Source: Alphaproteobacteria bacterium PA2 (GTDB taxonomy: Bacteria > Pseudomonadota > Alphaproteobacteria > Caulobacterales > Caulobacteraceae). Taken from it: a stretch of DNA of 64,000 bases. Of the stretch, positions 1 to 8,733 are shown piece after piece (positions within the stretch are counted from its first letter, which is position 1; every line of letters starts with the position of its first letter). The DNA is taken from contig NKIZ01000001.1 in the NCBI GenBank assembly GCA_002256425.1, positions 2,515,001 to 2,579,000 on the forward strand. The letters are read 5' to 3'. The notes under the pieces were generated by a model. That model searched no databases, had not been told where the DNA came from, and saw only the letters and a list, made by a program, of their open reading frames with translations. The translations under genes and the position numbers were made by a program.

Positions 1-60
1 CTCGCAATTCGGTCTAGCCAGCATGAGTCGTGCGGCTGAAGCCGCAAAATGGAGGCTCCC

Positions 61-1350
61 ATGACCCGCGCCCCGGACCGTCGCACCGTGGCCCTCGGCC
101 TTACCTCACTGGGCCTGGCCGGAGCAACGACGCCGCCACCCGTATTGATCGCCCCGGAAAATGGTCCGGGAACCCTCAGCGCCGGACTGATCGCCCGCGG
201 CCCGGACGGCCGGGTGCTGCGACAATTGGCGCTCGGCCGCGCCTGGGGCCCCGATGGTGTTTTCAACACCTTTACCCTCGAGGCCCCGTTCAGGGTGGCG
301 TCAGTCTCGAAGATGATCGCCACGGTCGCCATCCTTCCCCTCTTTTCGGCAAAGGGGGTCAGTCTTGACTCCGACGCTTCAGATCATCTCGGCTTCCGGC
401 TGAGGCATCCGGCCTTTCCGGACACGCCGATCACCCCCAGCATGCTGCTCTCCCACACCAGCGGCCTGCGGAACGGGCCGAGCTATCCCGTGCCCCTCGG
501 TCACGCGCTCAGCGAAGCCTTCCTGCCAGGCGGGCGCCATTATGATGAGGGCCAGTGGTTCGGGCCGGCGACTTATCGCCCGGGCGCCTGGTTCACCTAT
601 GCCGACGTGAACTTCGCCCTCCTGGCCCAGATGGCCGAAGCCCTCAGCGGTCAGCGCTTCGACCTTTTCATGCACCAGGCCCTGTTCAGCCCCCTTGGCC
701 TGGACATTGGCTTTAACTGGAGCGGCGTTTCGGCAGGGAGGCGCGCCCGTGCGGCGGCAGGCATGCGCTGGCTGGATGGCGCCTGGACACCCCAGGTCGA
801 CGCCCCGCCACCGCCCTTCCCCGAGCTCTTCCTGGCGAAGGCGAAGGACGTTCCCGGCGTCAGCCTCGACGACTATCAGCCCGGAGCCAATGGCTTCCTG
901 ACCTCCCCGCTTGGCGGTCTGCGTCTGGGCCTCAAGGACATGGACCGTCTGGCCCGGGTGTTTTCAGCAAAGGGCCGTTGGCGTGGCCGGCAGGTCATGG
1001 ATCCCAAGGTCATCGCCATGATGGAAGCGCCTGCCTGGCGCCTGGACCTGTCCCACCCGAACGGACAGACCGACGAAGGCGTTTTCCAGAGCTATGGCCT
1101 GGGCATGCAGACCCCCATGGGACGCCCCGGTCCCTCAGGAGACGCCTTCTTCGGCCCCGACACCGCCGACTGGCGCGGACACCTTGGGGACGCCTATGGC
1201 TGGATGACCGGCCTGTTCTGGAATGTAAAGGACGGCCGGACCATCGTCTGGGCGATCAACGGCATGCCGGAAACCGATCGCCCGGCGGGCCTGCGGTCAA
1301 CCCTGACCAGGCCCGAGGAAGTTCTGGTGGACTGGGGCCTGTCCAAATGA
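61..1350 (+). CDS. Beta-lactamase-family serine hydrolase, probably Tat-exported
   Basis: A 429-aa protein of the class C beta-lactamase/PBP4-like serine hydrolase family. The nucleophile motif SVSK (SxxK) follows FRVA about 80 residues in, and YADVN matches the YxN motif region. Family members act as esterases, D-amino-acid peptidases or penicillin-binding enzymes in the envelope, so the substrate cannot be told. The N-terminus carries twin arginines (DRRTVALGLTSLGLAG), suggesting Tat export. An upstream in-frame ATG exists at 49, but the GGAGG at 52-56 sits 5 nt before ATG 61, so I chose 61. It converges on rplL, and its stop overlaps the rplL terminator. Confidence 0.85.
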   Translation: MTRAPDRRTVALGLTSLGLAGATTPPPVLIAPENGPGTLSAGLIARGPDGRVLRQLALGRAWGPDGVFNTFTLEAPFRVASVSKMIATVAILPLFSAKGVSLDSDASDHLGFRLRHPAFPDTPITPSMLLSHTSGLRNGPSYPVPLGHALSEAFLPGGRHYDEGQWFGPATYRPGAWFTYADVNFALLAQMAEALSGQRFDLFMHQALFSPLGLDIGFNWSGVSAGRRARAAAGMRWLDGAWTPQVDAPPPPFPELFLAKAKDVPGVSLDDYQPGANGFLTSPLGGLRLGLKDMDRLARVFSAKGRWRGRQVMDPKVIAMMEAPAWRLDLSHPNGQTDEGVFQSYGLGMQTPMGRPGPSGDAFFGPDTADWRGHLGDAYGWMTGLFWNVKDGRTIVWAINGMPETDRPAGLRSTLTRPEEVLVDWGLSK

Positions 1351-1381
1351 AAACGGGCCCGGAGGTTTCCCCCCAGGCCCG
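1350..1381 (-). terminator. Intrinsic terminator of rplJL
   Basis: Read on the minus strand, a G+C-rich hairpin with outer stem CGGGCC/GGCCCG is followed by a TTTT run. It lies 30 nt downstream of the rplL stop, so the rplJL transcript appears to end here and not to run on into rpoB. Confidence 0.7.
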
Positions 1382-1411
1382 CTCTGAAACATAACGCTGG
1401 AAGCGTCTGTC

Positions 1412-1789
1412 TTACTTCACGGTGACCTTGGCGCCGGCTTCGGTGAGCTTCTTGGCGACTTCGTCGGCCTGTTGCTTCGAAACGTTTTCGACGACGTTCT
1501 GAGGAGCGCCTTCGACCAGGTCCTTGGCTTCCTTCAGGCCGAGGTCCGGACGGACGCCGCGGACTTCCTTGATCACGTTGATCTTCTTGTCGCCGCCGTC
1601 GGTGAGGACAACGGTGAACTCGGTCTGCTCTTCAGCAGCTTCAGCCGGGGCGGCGGCGGCGGCGGCGGCCACGGCCACCGGAGCAGCGGCGGAAACGCCC
1701 CACTTGTCTTCGAGGAGCTTCGAGAGTTCCGAGGCTTCCAGAACGGTCAGGGCGGAGAGGTCTTCGACCAGCTTTTCAAGCTTAGACAT
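1412..1789 (-). CDS. rplL: 50S ribosomal protein L7/L12
   Basis: The 125-aa stalk protein of the large ribosomal subunit; dimers bind L10 and recruit translation GTPases. The N-terminal dimerisation helix ([20 protein letters not shown]) is followed by the Ala-rich hinge and the C-terminal factor-binding domain ([13 protein letters not shown]). Length is usual for the family. It lies 48 nt downstream of rplJ in the same transcript and ends in a clear terminator. rpoB, its usual downstream neighbour, is absent; the next gene is on the opposite strand. Confidence 0.97.
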   Translation of the reverse strand: MSKLEKLVEDLSALTVLEASELSKLLEDKWGVSAAAPVAVAAAAAAAPAEAAEEQTEFTVVLTDGGDKKINVIKEVRGVRPDLGLKEAKDLVEGAPQNVVENVSKQQADEVAKKLTEAGAKVTVK

Positions 1790-1837
1790 AGGGTTTTATC
1801 CTTTAGGTGATGAGGTTGGTTATCTGGGAAATACCGA

Positions 1838-2353
1838 TCAGGCGGCGTCTTTGGCGGCGTAGGCCGACAGAACGCGCGCAATCTGCGCACCAGGGGCTTG
1901 CAGGACGCCGGCGATCTTGGTCGCAGGCGCTTGAAGCAGGCCGATGAGCTTGCCGCGGAGTTCGTCCAGCGAAGGCAGGGTGGCGAGCGCCCCGATGCCC
2001 TTGTTGTCCAGAACTTCCTTACCCATGAAGCCGCCGATGATGGCGAGCTTGTCGTTCTCTTTGGCGAACTGGGTTGCGACCTTGGCGGCGGAGACAGGGT
2101 CTGGCGCATAGGCGATGGCGACGGGGCCAGCGAAGAGGGCGTCGCCCGCTTCACCGATCGAGCCGGCAAGTGCCTTTTGAGCCAGGGTGTTCTTCACCAC
2201 CTTCAGATGGGCGCCTTCCTTGCGGAGGCGGCCCCGAAGATCGGTCATTTCCGCAACAGTCAGACCCAGATTGTGGGTCACGACCACGGCGCCGGCCTCT
2301 TCGAAAACGCCCTTGAGCGTCTCGATCGAAACCTGCTTTTGAGCGCGGTCCAT
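1838..2353 (-). CDS. rplJ: 50S ribosomal protein L10
   Basis: A 171-aa L10 (P0-family) protein that anchors L7/L12 to 23S rRNA. It begins MDRAQKQVSIETLKGVFEEA and contains the family's VVTHNLGLTVAEMTDLR segment, with a helical C-terminus for L12 binding. The frame stays open upstream to 2509, but a GGAGA lies just ahead of ATG 2353 and the resulting length fits the family. First gene of the rplJL pair. In other bacteria L10 (with L12) represses its own mRNA through a leader; a possible leader lies upstream. Confidence 0.95.
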   Translation of the reverse strand: MDRAQKQVSIETLKGVFEEAGAVVVTHNLGLTVAEMTDLRGRLRKEGAHLKVVKNTLAQKALAGSIGEAGDALFAGPVAIAYAPDPVSAAKVATQFAKENDKLAIIGGFMGKEVLDNKGIGALATLPSLDELRGKLIGLLQAPATKIAGVLQAPGAQIARVLSAYAAKDAA

Positions 2354-2365
2354 TGCGGTCTCCAT

Positions 2366-2684
2366 ACTCAGGTCCGACCTCGGGACAATTCCCGAAGCCG
2401 CAATATGATCCTGAAGCCCGGTTGCCCGGACCCTTGGATCAGCCTGTCCTTGAGAAGCCGCAGTCTCCGACGCCCAGGCGCTGACGCGCCGAGCCAATGG
2501 AAACCTCATCTCCCCGTCTCCCCGCGATCACGGAAGGGCTCTTCCGCCGATTATGGTCTCCGGTGGCCCCGGAAACCTCGCAGTTCATGGACAGGATCGG
2601 GGGCGAACCCCCGAACCCGCCTCCCCTTGGCGGAGGAGGCGAAACTCTAGAAGGGGCGGCGTGTACACGAGCCGCGGGGGAAAC
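2366..2684 (-). promoter_or_regulatory. Possible structured leader of rplJL
   Basis: This roughly 320-nt stretch before rplJ holds no convincing gene. It contains two strong hairpins: 2599-2612 (GGGGG/CCCCC with a 4-nt loop) and 2618-2641 (CGCCTCC/GGAGGCG with a 10-nt loop). Bacterial rplJ mRNAs commonly carry an L10-binding leader, so an autoregulatory leader is a reasonable inference. I could not match the kink-turn consensus by eye. Part of it may instead terminate the upstream gene. Confidence 0.35.
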
Positions 2685-3173
2685 TCAAGCGCCCTGCTGC
2701 GGACGGTCAAGGATATGGGCCGCCAGGACTGCGGCCTTCTCCAGGTCCTTGGGTCGACCGAAGGTCTTAAGGATCCTGACCTGATCATCGAGGTCCGGCG
2801 CCGGCCACATCCTTCCGGCGAAGTGGTGATGGGCCACGGGCCCGGGATCCAGAGGTGTCCAGCCGTAGGGGCCCCGCACCATCAGATCACCCATCACTTC
2901 CACACGCCCGTGGGTGAAGTCGTAGGTCGAAAACCGCGACCTGAACGGCGCTTCGCCATCAAGGGGGTATCCCGTGTCCCTCCGGATCGCCCAACGGGCC
3001 TCCAGGGCCTGGGCGCCGATGGCGGTCGTCAGGATGTCGATGTCCTGACAGGACGGCCAGTCCACCCCGGCCACCATCAGGGCAGCGCTGCCGATCAAAC
3101 GCCAGGGATGATCCATGGTGTCGAGATCGGCCGCCAACTCTTCCAGCAGATCTGCCAGCTCGTCTCGGGTCAT
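2685..3173 (-). CDS. Nucleotidyltransferase-like protein of unknown function
   Basis: A 162-aa protein with RLIGSAALMVAG followed by CQDIDILTT. This resembles the GS...DxD signature of the nucleotidyltransferase fold (MNT/AbiEii-like superfamily). The rest (ARWAIRRDTGYPL, FSTYDFTHGRVEVMGDLM) is compatible with that fold, but I do not recognise a named subfamily. Its ATG overlaps the stop of the enoyl-CoA hydratase gene as ATGA, which implies translational coupling; an in-frame ATG at 3185 is an alternative. No antitoxin-like partner is visible, so a toxin role is not supported. Confidence 0.7.
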   Translation of the reverse strand: MTRDELADLLEELAADLDTMDHPWRLIGSAALMVAGVDWPSCQDIDILTTAIGAQALEARWAIRRDTGYPLDGEAPFRSRFSTYDFTHGRVEVMGDLMVRGPYGWTPLDPGPVAHHHFAGRMWPAPDLDDQVRILKTFGRPKDLEKAAVLAAHILDRPQQGA

Positions 3174-3997
3174 GCCTTGGTCCATTCAGCTGGTCGCTTT
3201 TCGGTCCAGGCGCGGACGCCCTCCTTGTAGTCCGGCTCGCGGATCATGGCCTCCAGCAGTCGCTCGGCGGCGACTACCGAAGCCGCCGCGTCGCGATGCA
3301 GGTCCCGATAGATCTGGCGCTTCGACTCCCGTGCAGATCCCGGGGCGACATTGCGCGCCAGGGTTCGGGCATAGTCCAGCACCTGGGCCATGAGGTCTTC
3401 CGGCGCGATCAACCTGTTCAGGAACCCCATGGCCATGGCCTCTTCAGAGGTGAAGGTCCGGCTAGACAGCAGAATGTCATTGGCGTGAGTCAGACCGACA
3501 ATCCGTGTCAGGACCCAGGACAGGCCGAACTCCGCCGGGAAGTTGAACCGTCCGTGCGCTGCTGTGAACTTGGCGCCAGGCACGCAGAACCGCAGGTCCG
3601 CAAAGGCCGCCAGGACCAGGCCGACCCCGGCCGCCGGACCATTGATCGCCGCAATGACCGGCTTTCCGATCCCGAAATGATAGGCGAAGGTTGCGTCGAA
3701 CGCCGGATCGACGCCAAAGCCCGGCATGGAGATGGTGTCATCGGTCCCGCTGTCATAGCGGCCCTTCTCGGCGTGCCCGTCCAGGGCGCCAAGGTCAGCT
3801 CCTGCGCAGAAGGCCTGACCTTCCGGATCACCGGTCACAACAATCACCCGGACCGCAGGGTCCTGATCGGCCTGGGCCAGTATCCAGCGATACTCCGTGT
3901 GCATGCGCCCGGTCCAGGCATTGCGACGCTTGGGCCTCGCCAGGGTGACCACGGCCACCCCCTGATCGACCTCGTACCGTGTGGCCTTGAGCTCCAT
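3170..3997 (-). CDS. Enoyl-CoA hydratase/isomerase family protein
   Basis: A 275-aa crotonase-family enzyme acting on acyl-CoA thioesters in the cytoplasm, probably hydrating an enoyl-CoA. The oxyanion-hole segments are visible (AFCAGADLGAL and INGPAAGVGLVLAAFADLRF), and PAEFGLSW aligns with the region carrying the catalytic glutamate. It lies 33 nt downstream of the cupin gene and overlaps the next gene by 4 nt. With the thiolase it suggests a short acyl-CoA degradation cassette. Exact substrate unknown. Confidence 0.88.
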   Translation of the reverse strand: MELKATRYEVDQGVAVVTLARPKRRNAWTGRMHTEYRWILAQADQDPAVRVIVVTGDPEGQAFCAGADLGALDGHAEKGRYDSGTDDTISMPGFGVDPAFDATFAYHFGIGKPVIAAINGPAAGVGLVLAAFADLRFCVPGAKFTAAHGRFNFPAEFGLSWVLTRIVGLTHANDILLSSRTFTSEEAMAMGFLNRLIAPEDLMAQVLDYARTLARNVAPGSARESKRQIYRDLHRDAAASVVAAERLLEAMIREPDYKEGVRAWTEKRPAEWTKA

Positions 3998-4030
3998 GGA
4001 GTCCTCCGGGCGGCGACCTTGCCTATGGTT

Positions 4031-4483
4031 TCAGTAGGGTGAGCCGTCCTTGTGTTTGAAGCAACCGTCTGCAGATGCGCTCATCAGGTCAATGTCCGAG
4101 CAGATGGTGACGTCGGCCTCTGACCTGGCCCCCACTTCCAGGTAGATCGCCGTCACCTTGGACCGGTTGATCAGGTGGTGACCATCGCCCGTTCCCTTGG
4201 GAAAGGCCGCACTGTCCCCGGCGCGCAGGAGGGTTTCGCCGCCGTCCTCCACCAGGACCAGTTCGCCTTCGATGACGTAGACGAACTCGTCCTCATCAGA
4301 GTGCCAATGACGCTGGCTGGACCAGTTTCCAGGCGGCAGCCGCATGAGGTTGACGCCGAAGTCCGTCAGGCCGCCAGCGTCGCCAAGGCGCTTGCGGATA
4401 CGCTCAGCGCAGGGCTGGTCAAAGGGCGACGGATAGCCAACGCCCCGGCGTTCCGGAACCGCGCCGAGGTCAACCTTTGGCAT
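4031..4483 (-). CDS. Cupin-domain protein
   Basis: A 150-aa single-domain cupin. Motif 1 is RHWHSDEDEFVYVIEGE (metal-binding HxH and E) and motif 2 includes PKGTGDGHHLIN. Small cupins of this type often bind a sugar, amino acid or carboxylate; catalytic activity cannot be told. It lies 15 nt downstream of the thiolase gene in the same direction, so it is probably co-transcribed with the CoA enzymes. The start ATG is followed by a typical mature cupin N-terminus with no signal peptide. Confidence 0.85.
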   Translation of the reverse strand: MPKVDLGAVPERRGVGYPSPFDQPCAERIRKRLGDAGGLTDFGVNLMRLPPGNWSSQRHWHSDEDEFVYVIEGELVLVEDGGETLLRAGDSAAFPKGTGDGHHLINRSKVTAIYLEVGARSEADVTICSDIDLMSASADGCFKHKDGSPY

Positions 4484-4498
4484 GCCCCTGCTCCATGA

Positions 4499-5695
4499 TC
4501 AGGCCCGCTCGAAGATGGCGGCAATGCCCTGCCCGCCGCCGATGCACATGGTCTCCAGACCATAGCGCCCGTCGCGACGTTGCAGCTCCCGCAGCAGGTT
4601 GGCCAGGATCCGGCCGCCAGTGGCGCCGATGGGGTGGCCCAGGGAAATCCCCGACCCGTTGACGTTCAGCCGGTCGCGCTCGTCCCAGCCCCATCCGCGC
4701 AGAACGGCCAGGACCTGGGGCGCGAAGGCCTCGTTCAGCTCCACCAGATCGATGTCATCCCAGCCCATGCCGGTGCGGGCGAACAGGCGCTCGACCGCCG
4801 GCACCGGGCCAATGCCCATGCGGGAGGGCTCACAGCCCGCCGCCGCCCAGCTGACGAACCAGCCCATGGGATCCAGGTTCAGCTCGGCCAGCTTGTCTTC
4901 ACTGACCACCAGGCAGGCGGCCGCCGCATCATTCTGCTGGCTGGCGTTGCCGGCGGTGACCACCCCGCCCTTTTCGATGGCGCGCAGCTGGCCAAGGCTT
5001 TCAGCGGTCGCGTCGGCGCGGACGCCTTCATCCTTGGCGAAGATGATGGGATCACCCTTCTTCTGCTTGACCGAGACCGGCACCAGCTCGTCGTCGAACT
5101 TGCCCGCCGCCCAGGCCGCCGCCGCCCTCTGGTGGCTCATGGCGGCGTATTCATCGCACTCTTCCCGGCTGATCTGATAGTCGCGCGCCAGGTTGTCGGC
5201 CGTCTCGATCATGCCGGAAATCACGCCGAACCGCTCGATGGGCTGGCTCATCACCCGGCCGCGGGACAGGCGGTCGTGCATGGTGACAGACCCCATCCGC
5301 GCGCCATTGCGCATGTCGGTGGTGTAGTACTCCACATTGCTCATGCTCTCGACGCCGCCGGCGACGACGATGTCGGCAACGCCCGTCTGGACCATCATGG
5401 CCGCATCGATCACCGCCTGCAGGCCAGAGCCGCAACGGCGGTCCAGCTGATAGCCCGGCACGCTGATCGGCAGGCCCGCCGCCAGGGCCGACCAGCGGGC
5501 GATGCAGGGCGCCTCGCCCGAGCCATAGCCCTGGGCGAAGATCACGTCGTCAATGCGCTCGGGGTCGATCTTCGTCCGTTCCACCAGGGCCTTGAGCACC
5601 TCGGCCCCCAGCTCTCCGGCGGTCAGGCTGGACAGGCCCCCCTGAAACTTTCCAACAGCCGTGCGGATGGGCGAGACGATGGCGGCGCGTTTCAT
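4499..5695 (-). CDS. Thiolase (acetyl-CoA C-acyltransferase)
   Basis: A 398-aa thiolase of usual length. The nucleophilic Cys is about residue 88 in LDRRCGSGLQAVIDAAM, followed by GGVESMSN, the His-containing NVNGSGISLGHPIGATGG and the second Cys in ETMCIGGGQG. It cleaves or forms 3-ketoacyl-CoA in beta-oxidation or a related pathway. It is the first of the CoA-related genes downstream of the metallophosphoesterase (51-nt gap) and is followed at 15 nt by the cupin. Whether it is degradative or biosynthetic cannot be decided from sequence. Confidence 0.93.
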   Translation of the reverse strand: MKRAAIVSPIRTAVGKFQGGLSSLTAGELGAEVLKALVERTKIDPERIDDVIFAQGYGSGEAPCIARWSALAAGLPISVPGYQLDRRCGSGLQAVIDAAMMVQTGVADIVVAGGVESMSNVEYYTTDMRNGARMGSVTMHDRLSRGRVMSQPIERFGVISGMIETADNLARDYQISREECDEYAAMSHQRAAAAWAAGKFDDELVPVSVKQKKGDPIIFAKDEGVRADATAESLGQLRAIEKGGVVTAGNASQQNDAAAACLVVSEDKLAELNLDPMGWFVSWAAAGCEPSRMGIGPVPAVERLFARTGMGWDDIDLVELNEAFAPQVLAVLRGWGWDERDRLNVNGSGISLGHPIGATGGRILANLLRELQRRDGRYGLETMCIGGGQGIAAIFERA

Positions 5696-5745
5696 GACAG
5701 GCTCCAGGATTGCAAGGATGGGCGCAGGCGATAGGGCCTGATCGG

Positions 5746-6825
5746 TCAGTTGTATAGCGGCGAGAAGCTGAAGACCCAGGGCGTGTCAGTATCGACGCCC
5801 ACCGAAACGGCCTTGAGATCAGGGGCGCCATAGACCTGCAACCGCGTGATGTTGCCATAGAGCGGCGGCTTGGACTCGCCCTGCCCCACCCGGAACGGGC
5901 GGTCGACAATCAGATCATGGAAGTCGCCATTGATCAGCAGGACCGGCTTGCCGAACTGGGAGCCCAGGTCGCGGATGGCCAGGGCCACCCAGTAGTACGG
6001 CCCCTCGGCGCCGCCGCGCAGTTGCTTTCCGGAGAACTCATCGCCCTGCTGATCGAAGAACATGCCCGCCTGCATGGCGATAACAACGGCCTTGGCCTTG
6101 CTGGCCTTGGCCTGGGCGAAGGTCGCCTTGATCCATTCCACATTGGCGCGATTGCGTTCAATCGCTTCAGTCGCCCGGACAGGATCGACCATGGTGAAGC
6201 CATTGCCTGATCCGGGCACGCTGATCGTGGCGAAGACAACGCCGCCCTTCTCCCATCTGGCATTCTCAACCACAGCCTTGAAATCAGAGACATCCGGCTG
6301 CCGAACCACAGGCATGGGGTGTGCCCCCAGGCTCTGGGGCTTTCCGAAATAGAGTTTGCGGATCAGGGCAAGGGCCCCGAGGGGATTGTCAAAGCCCTCG
6401 CCCTTCATATTGGCGTCCAGACCACGGAGCGGCAATAGGAGGACATAGTCCTGCGGCGTCGCCTTGCCGGCGACATACCGGGTATAGGCCTCGAGCACCT
6501 CCGGCTTGCGGCAATCCGTCCATTCATTGTCGCCGGGCGTATAGACCACAGGCTGCTCATATCGGGCGAACCAGCCGAGGACCCGCTTGTGCTCGTCTTC
6601 GGTACAGGGCGAGGCGCCCCAGATATCGCCAACATGGATACTGAAGGCCGGCTGGGAGGCGTTTATGCGGCTGATCAGGGCGTCATAGACTGGATAGTCG
6701 ACGGCGGGATTGTAGGCCGTATCGCCCAGGGCGACGAAGTTGAACTTCTCCGCCAGGGCGGTCCCCGACAGGCTGAGCGATATCAGAACCCCGCTTGCAA
6801 GGGCCGCAAGACGCCTCTGAAGCAT
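5746..6825 (-). CDS. Secreted metallophosphoesterase
   Basis: A 359-aa calcineurin-like phosphoesterase. A Sec signal peptide (hydrophobic core ASGVLISLSLSG, cleavage near ALA) is followed by metal-ligand motifs FVALGDTAYN, IHVGDIWG, YTPGDNEWTDC and INGDFHD. It probably hydrolyses phosphoesters in the periplasm; the substrate is unknown. It lies just past the strong rplA terminator, so it must have its own promoter. It is the first of five non-ribosomal genes that separate rplA from rplJ. Confidence 0.85.
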   Translation of the reverse strand: MLQRRLAALASGVLISLSLSGTALAEKFNFVALGDTAYNPAVDYPVYDALISRINASQPAFSIHVGDIWGASPCTEDEHKRVLGWFARYEQPVVYTPGDNEWTDCRKPEVLEAYTRYVAGKATPQDYVLLLPLRGLDANMKGEGFDNPLGALALIRKLYFGKPQSLGAHPMPVVRQPDVSDFKAVVENARWEKGGVVFATISVPGSGNGFTMVDPVRATEAIERNRANVEWIKATFAQAKASKAKAVVIAMQAGMFFDQQGDEFSGKQLRGGAEGPYYWVALAIRDLGSQFGKPVLLINGDFHDLIVDRPFRVGQGESKPPLYGNITRLQVYGAPDLKAVSVGVDTDTPWVFSFSPLYN

Positions 6826-6891
6826 GACCTTCCTCCCTCTCGTTACCGCGACAATAGCTGAGGGAAGCCGGGGGACAATCTTTTGCCCACG

Positions 6892-6920
6892 AAAAAGGGC
6901 GCTGCATGACTGCAGCGCCC
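6892..6920 (-). terminator. Intrinsic terminator of the rplKA transcript
   Basis: On the minus strand a perfect 10-bp stem (GGGCGCTGCA/TGCAGCGCCC, 4-nt loop) is followed by TTTTT. It lies 31 nt after the rplA stop and should stop transcription before the metallophosphoesterase gene. Confidence 0.92.
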
Positions 6921-6950
6921 CTGTCTTTCGCAGATCGAAGACGGTGAGGC

Positions 6951-7640
6951 TTAGACGCCGACCGTGTTGGTTTCGACCTTGAAGCCCGGTCCCATGGTCG
7001 AGGACAGGCTGATACGCTTGATGTAGACGCCCTTGGCGCCGGACGGCTTGGCCTTGTTCAGTGCGTCAACCAGGGCCCGGACATTGGCCAGGATCTGGTC
7101 ATCGGTGAAGCTCGCCTTGCCGATGCCGGCGTGGATGATGCCGGTCTTTTCGGTGCGGAACTCGATGGCGCCGCCCTTGGCGTCCTTCACGGCCTGAGCC
7201 ACGTTGGGGGTCACGGTGCCGACGCGCGGGTTCGGCATCAGGCCGCGGGGGCCCAGCACCTTACCCAGACGGCCGACGAGGGCCATCATGTCGGGGGTGG
7301 CGATGACGCGGTCAAAGTCCATGAAGCCGCCCTGGATGCGTTCAACCAGCTCTTCAGCGCCGACAATGTCGGCCCCGGCGGCGGTGGCTTCAGCAGCCTT
7401 GGCGTCCTTGGCGATGACGGCGACGCGGACGTCGCGGCCGGTGCCGGAAGGCAGGTTCACCACGCCGCGGACCTGCTGGTCAGCGTGACGGGGGTCGACG
7501 CCCAGATTGACGGCGATTTCGACGCTTTCATCAAACTTGGAGGTGGCGTTGGCCTTCACCAGTGCGACGGCAGCTTCCACCGGATGGGCGACAGTGCGGT
7601 CGCCCGTGCGGGCCTTGATGCGCTTGGTCAGCTTGGTCAT
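6951..7640 (-). CDS. rplA: 50S ribosomal protein L1
   Basis: The 229-aa L1 protein of the ribosomal L1 stalk. It begins [20 protein letters not shown] and contains the [16 protein letters not shown] signature. It is 3 nt from the rplK stop, so the pair is tightly coupled. A strong terminator follows, and rplJ lies more than 4 kb further on, unlike the contiguous rplKAJL order of most bacteria. Confidence 0.97.
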   Translation of the reverse strand: MTKLTKRIKARTGDRTVAHPVEAAVALVKANATSKFDESVEIAVNLGVDPRHADQQVRGVVNLPSGTGRDVRVAVIAKDAKAAEATAAGADIVGAEELVERIQGGFMDFDRVIATPDMMALVGRLGKVLGPRGLMPNPRVGTVTPNVAQAVKDAKGGAIEFRTEKTGIIHAGIGKASFTDDQILANVRALVDALNKAKPSGAKGVYIKRISLSSTMGPGFKVETNTVGV

Positions 7641-7643
7641 GTC

Positions 7644-8075
7644 TTAGGCCTCCACAATCGACAGGCCCATGGACCGGGCGGAGCCTTCGATGATCTTGGC
7701 CGCGGCCTCGATGTCGTTGGCGTTCAGGTCCTTCATCTTGTTGGTCGCGATCTCGCGCAGCTGGGTGCGGGTGATCGAACCGGCCGTATCCCGGCCCGGC
7801 AGCTTCGAGCCGGACTTCAGGTTCAGGGCCTGCTTGATGAAGTGGGTGGCGGGCGGAGTCTTGGTGATGAAGGTGAAGGACTTGTCCTGATAGACGGTGA
7901 TGACCGTCGGCAGGGGCGTGCCCTTGGTTTCCTTCTCGGTACGGGCGTTGAACTCCTTGCAGAAGCCCATGATGTTGACGCCGCGCTGACCCAGAGCCGG
8001 CCCGATGGGCGGCGAAGGCGTTGCGGAGCCCGCGGGCACCTGCAGCTTGATATAGCCCAGAATTTTCTTGGCCAT
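7644..8075 (-). CDS. rplK: 50S ribosomal protein L11
   Basis: The 143-aa L11 protein that binds the GTPase-associated region of 23S rRNA. It contains [20 protein letters not shown] near the N-terminus and GTARSMG-like C-terminal residues ([14 protein letters not shown]). It lies 81 nt downstream of nusG and 3 nt upstream of rplA, the usual arrangement. Confidence 0.97.
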   Translation of the reverse strand: MAKKILGYIKLQVPAGSATPSPPIGPALGQRGVNIMGFCKEFNARTEKETKGTPLPTVITVYQDKSFTFITKTPPATHFIKQALNLKSGSKLPGRDTAGSITRTQLREIATNKMKDLNANDIEAAAKIIEGSARSMGLSIVEA

Positions 8076-8156
8076 GTTTCTCCTCTTTGACCGGTTTCCG
8101 GTCGGTTGAGCCGTGGTGCGGAGACTGGCGCTCCTCCCACGGGTTTGTACGGGTGG

Positions 8157-8723
8157 TTAGGAGACCTTCTCCACCTGCCCGTATTCGAGCTCGACCGGCG
8201 TGGCGCGTCCGAAGATGGACACGGTCACGCGCAGGCGGGCGCGTTCTTCGTCGACCTGTTCCACCGAGCCGTTGAAGCTGGCGAACGGGCCATCCGTAAC
8301 CCGCACGGTCTCGCCGATCTCGAACTGGATGGTCGGCTTGGGCCGCTCCACACCTTCTTCGATGGCGCCGATAATGCGGGCGACTTCCTTTTCCGAGACG
8401 GGCATGGGCTTGTTCTGGCTGCCCAGGAACCCGGTGACCTTCGGTGTGTTCTTGATGAGGTGATAGGCCTCGTCGGTGAGCTCCATCTTCACCAGGACAT
8501 AACCCGGGAAGAACTTGCGCTCGGCGTTGATCTTCCGGCCGCGACGGATTTCGATCACGTCTTCGGTGGGGACCAGGATGTCGGAGAAGTTTTCGTCCAG
8601 ACCCTGGGAATGGGCCTGTTCACGAATGGACTCGGCCACCTTCTTCTCGAAGTTCGAGTAGGCGTGGACGATATACCACTTGTGGCGGGGATTGGCGGCG
8701 ACGACGGGCGCTTCGGCGTTCAT
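8157..8723 (-). CDS. nusG: Transcription termination/antitermination factor NusG
   Basis: A 188-aa NusG that binds RNA polymerase and links it to Rho or the ribosome. The NGN domain (HKWYIVHAYSNFEKKVAE, FFPGYVLVKMELTDEAYHLI) is followed by a KOW domain (VRVTDGPFASFNGSVEQVDE). It lies 10 nt after secE, the conserved secE-nusG-rplK order. Confidence 0.97.
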   Translation of the reverse strand: MNAEAPVVAANPRHKWYIVHAYSNFEKKVAESIREQAHSQGLDENFSDILVPTEDVIEIRRGRKINAERKFFPGYVLVKMELTDEAYHLIKNTPKVTGFLGSQNKPMPVSEKEVARIIGAIEEGVERPKPTIQFEIGETVRVTDGPFASFNGSVEQVDEERARLRVTVSIFGRATPVELEYGQVEKVS

Positions 8724-8733
8724 GTCTTTTGGA

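Noticed and set aside
2685..3173. AbiEii-type toxin of a toxin-antitoxin pair
   Set aside because: Only the general nucleotidyltransferase core is suggested and there is no adjacent antitoxin or DNA-binding gene; it is coupled to a metabolic gene.
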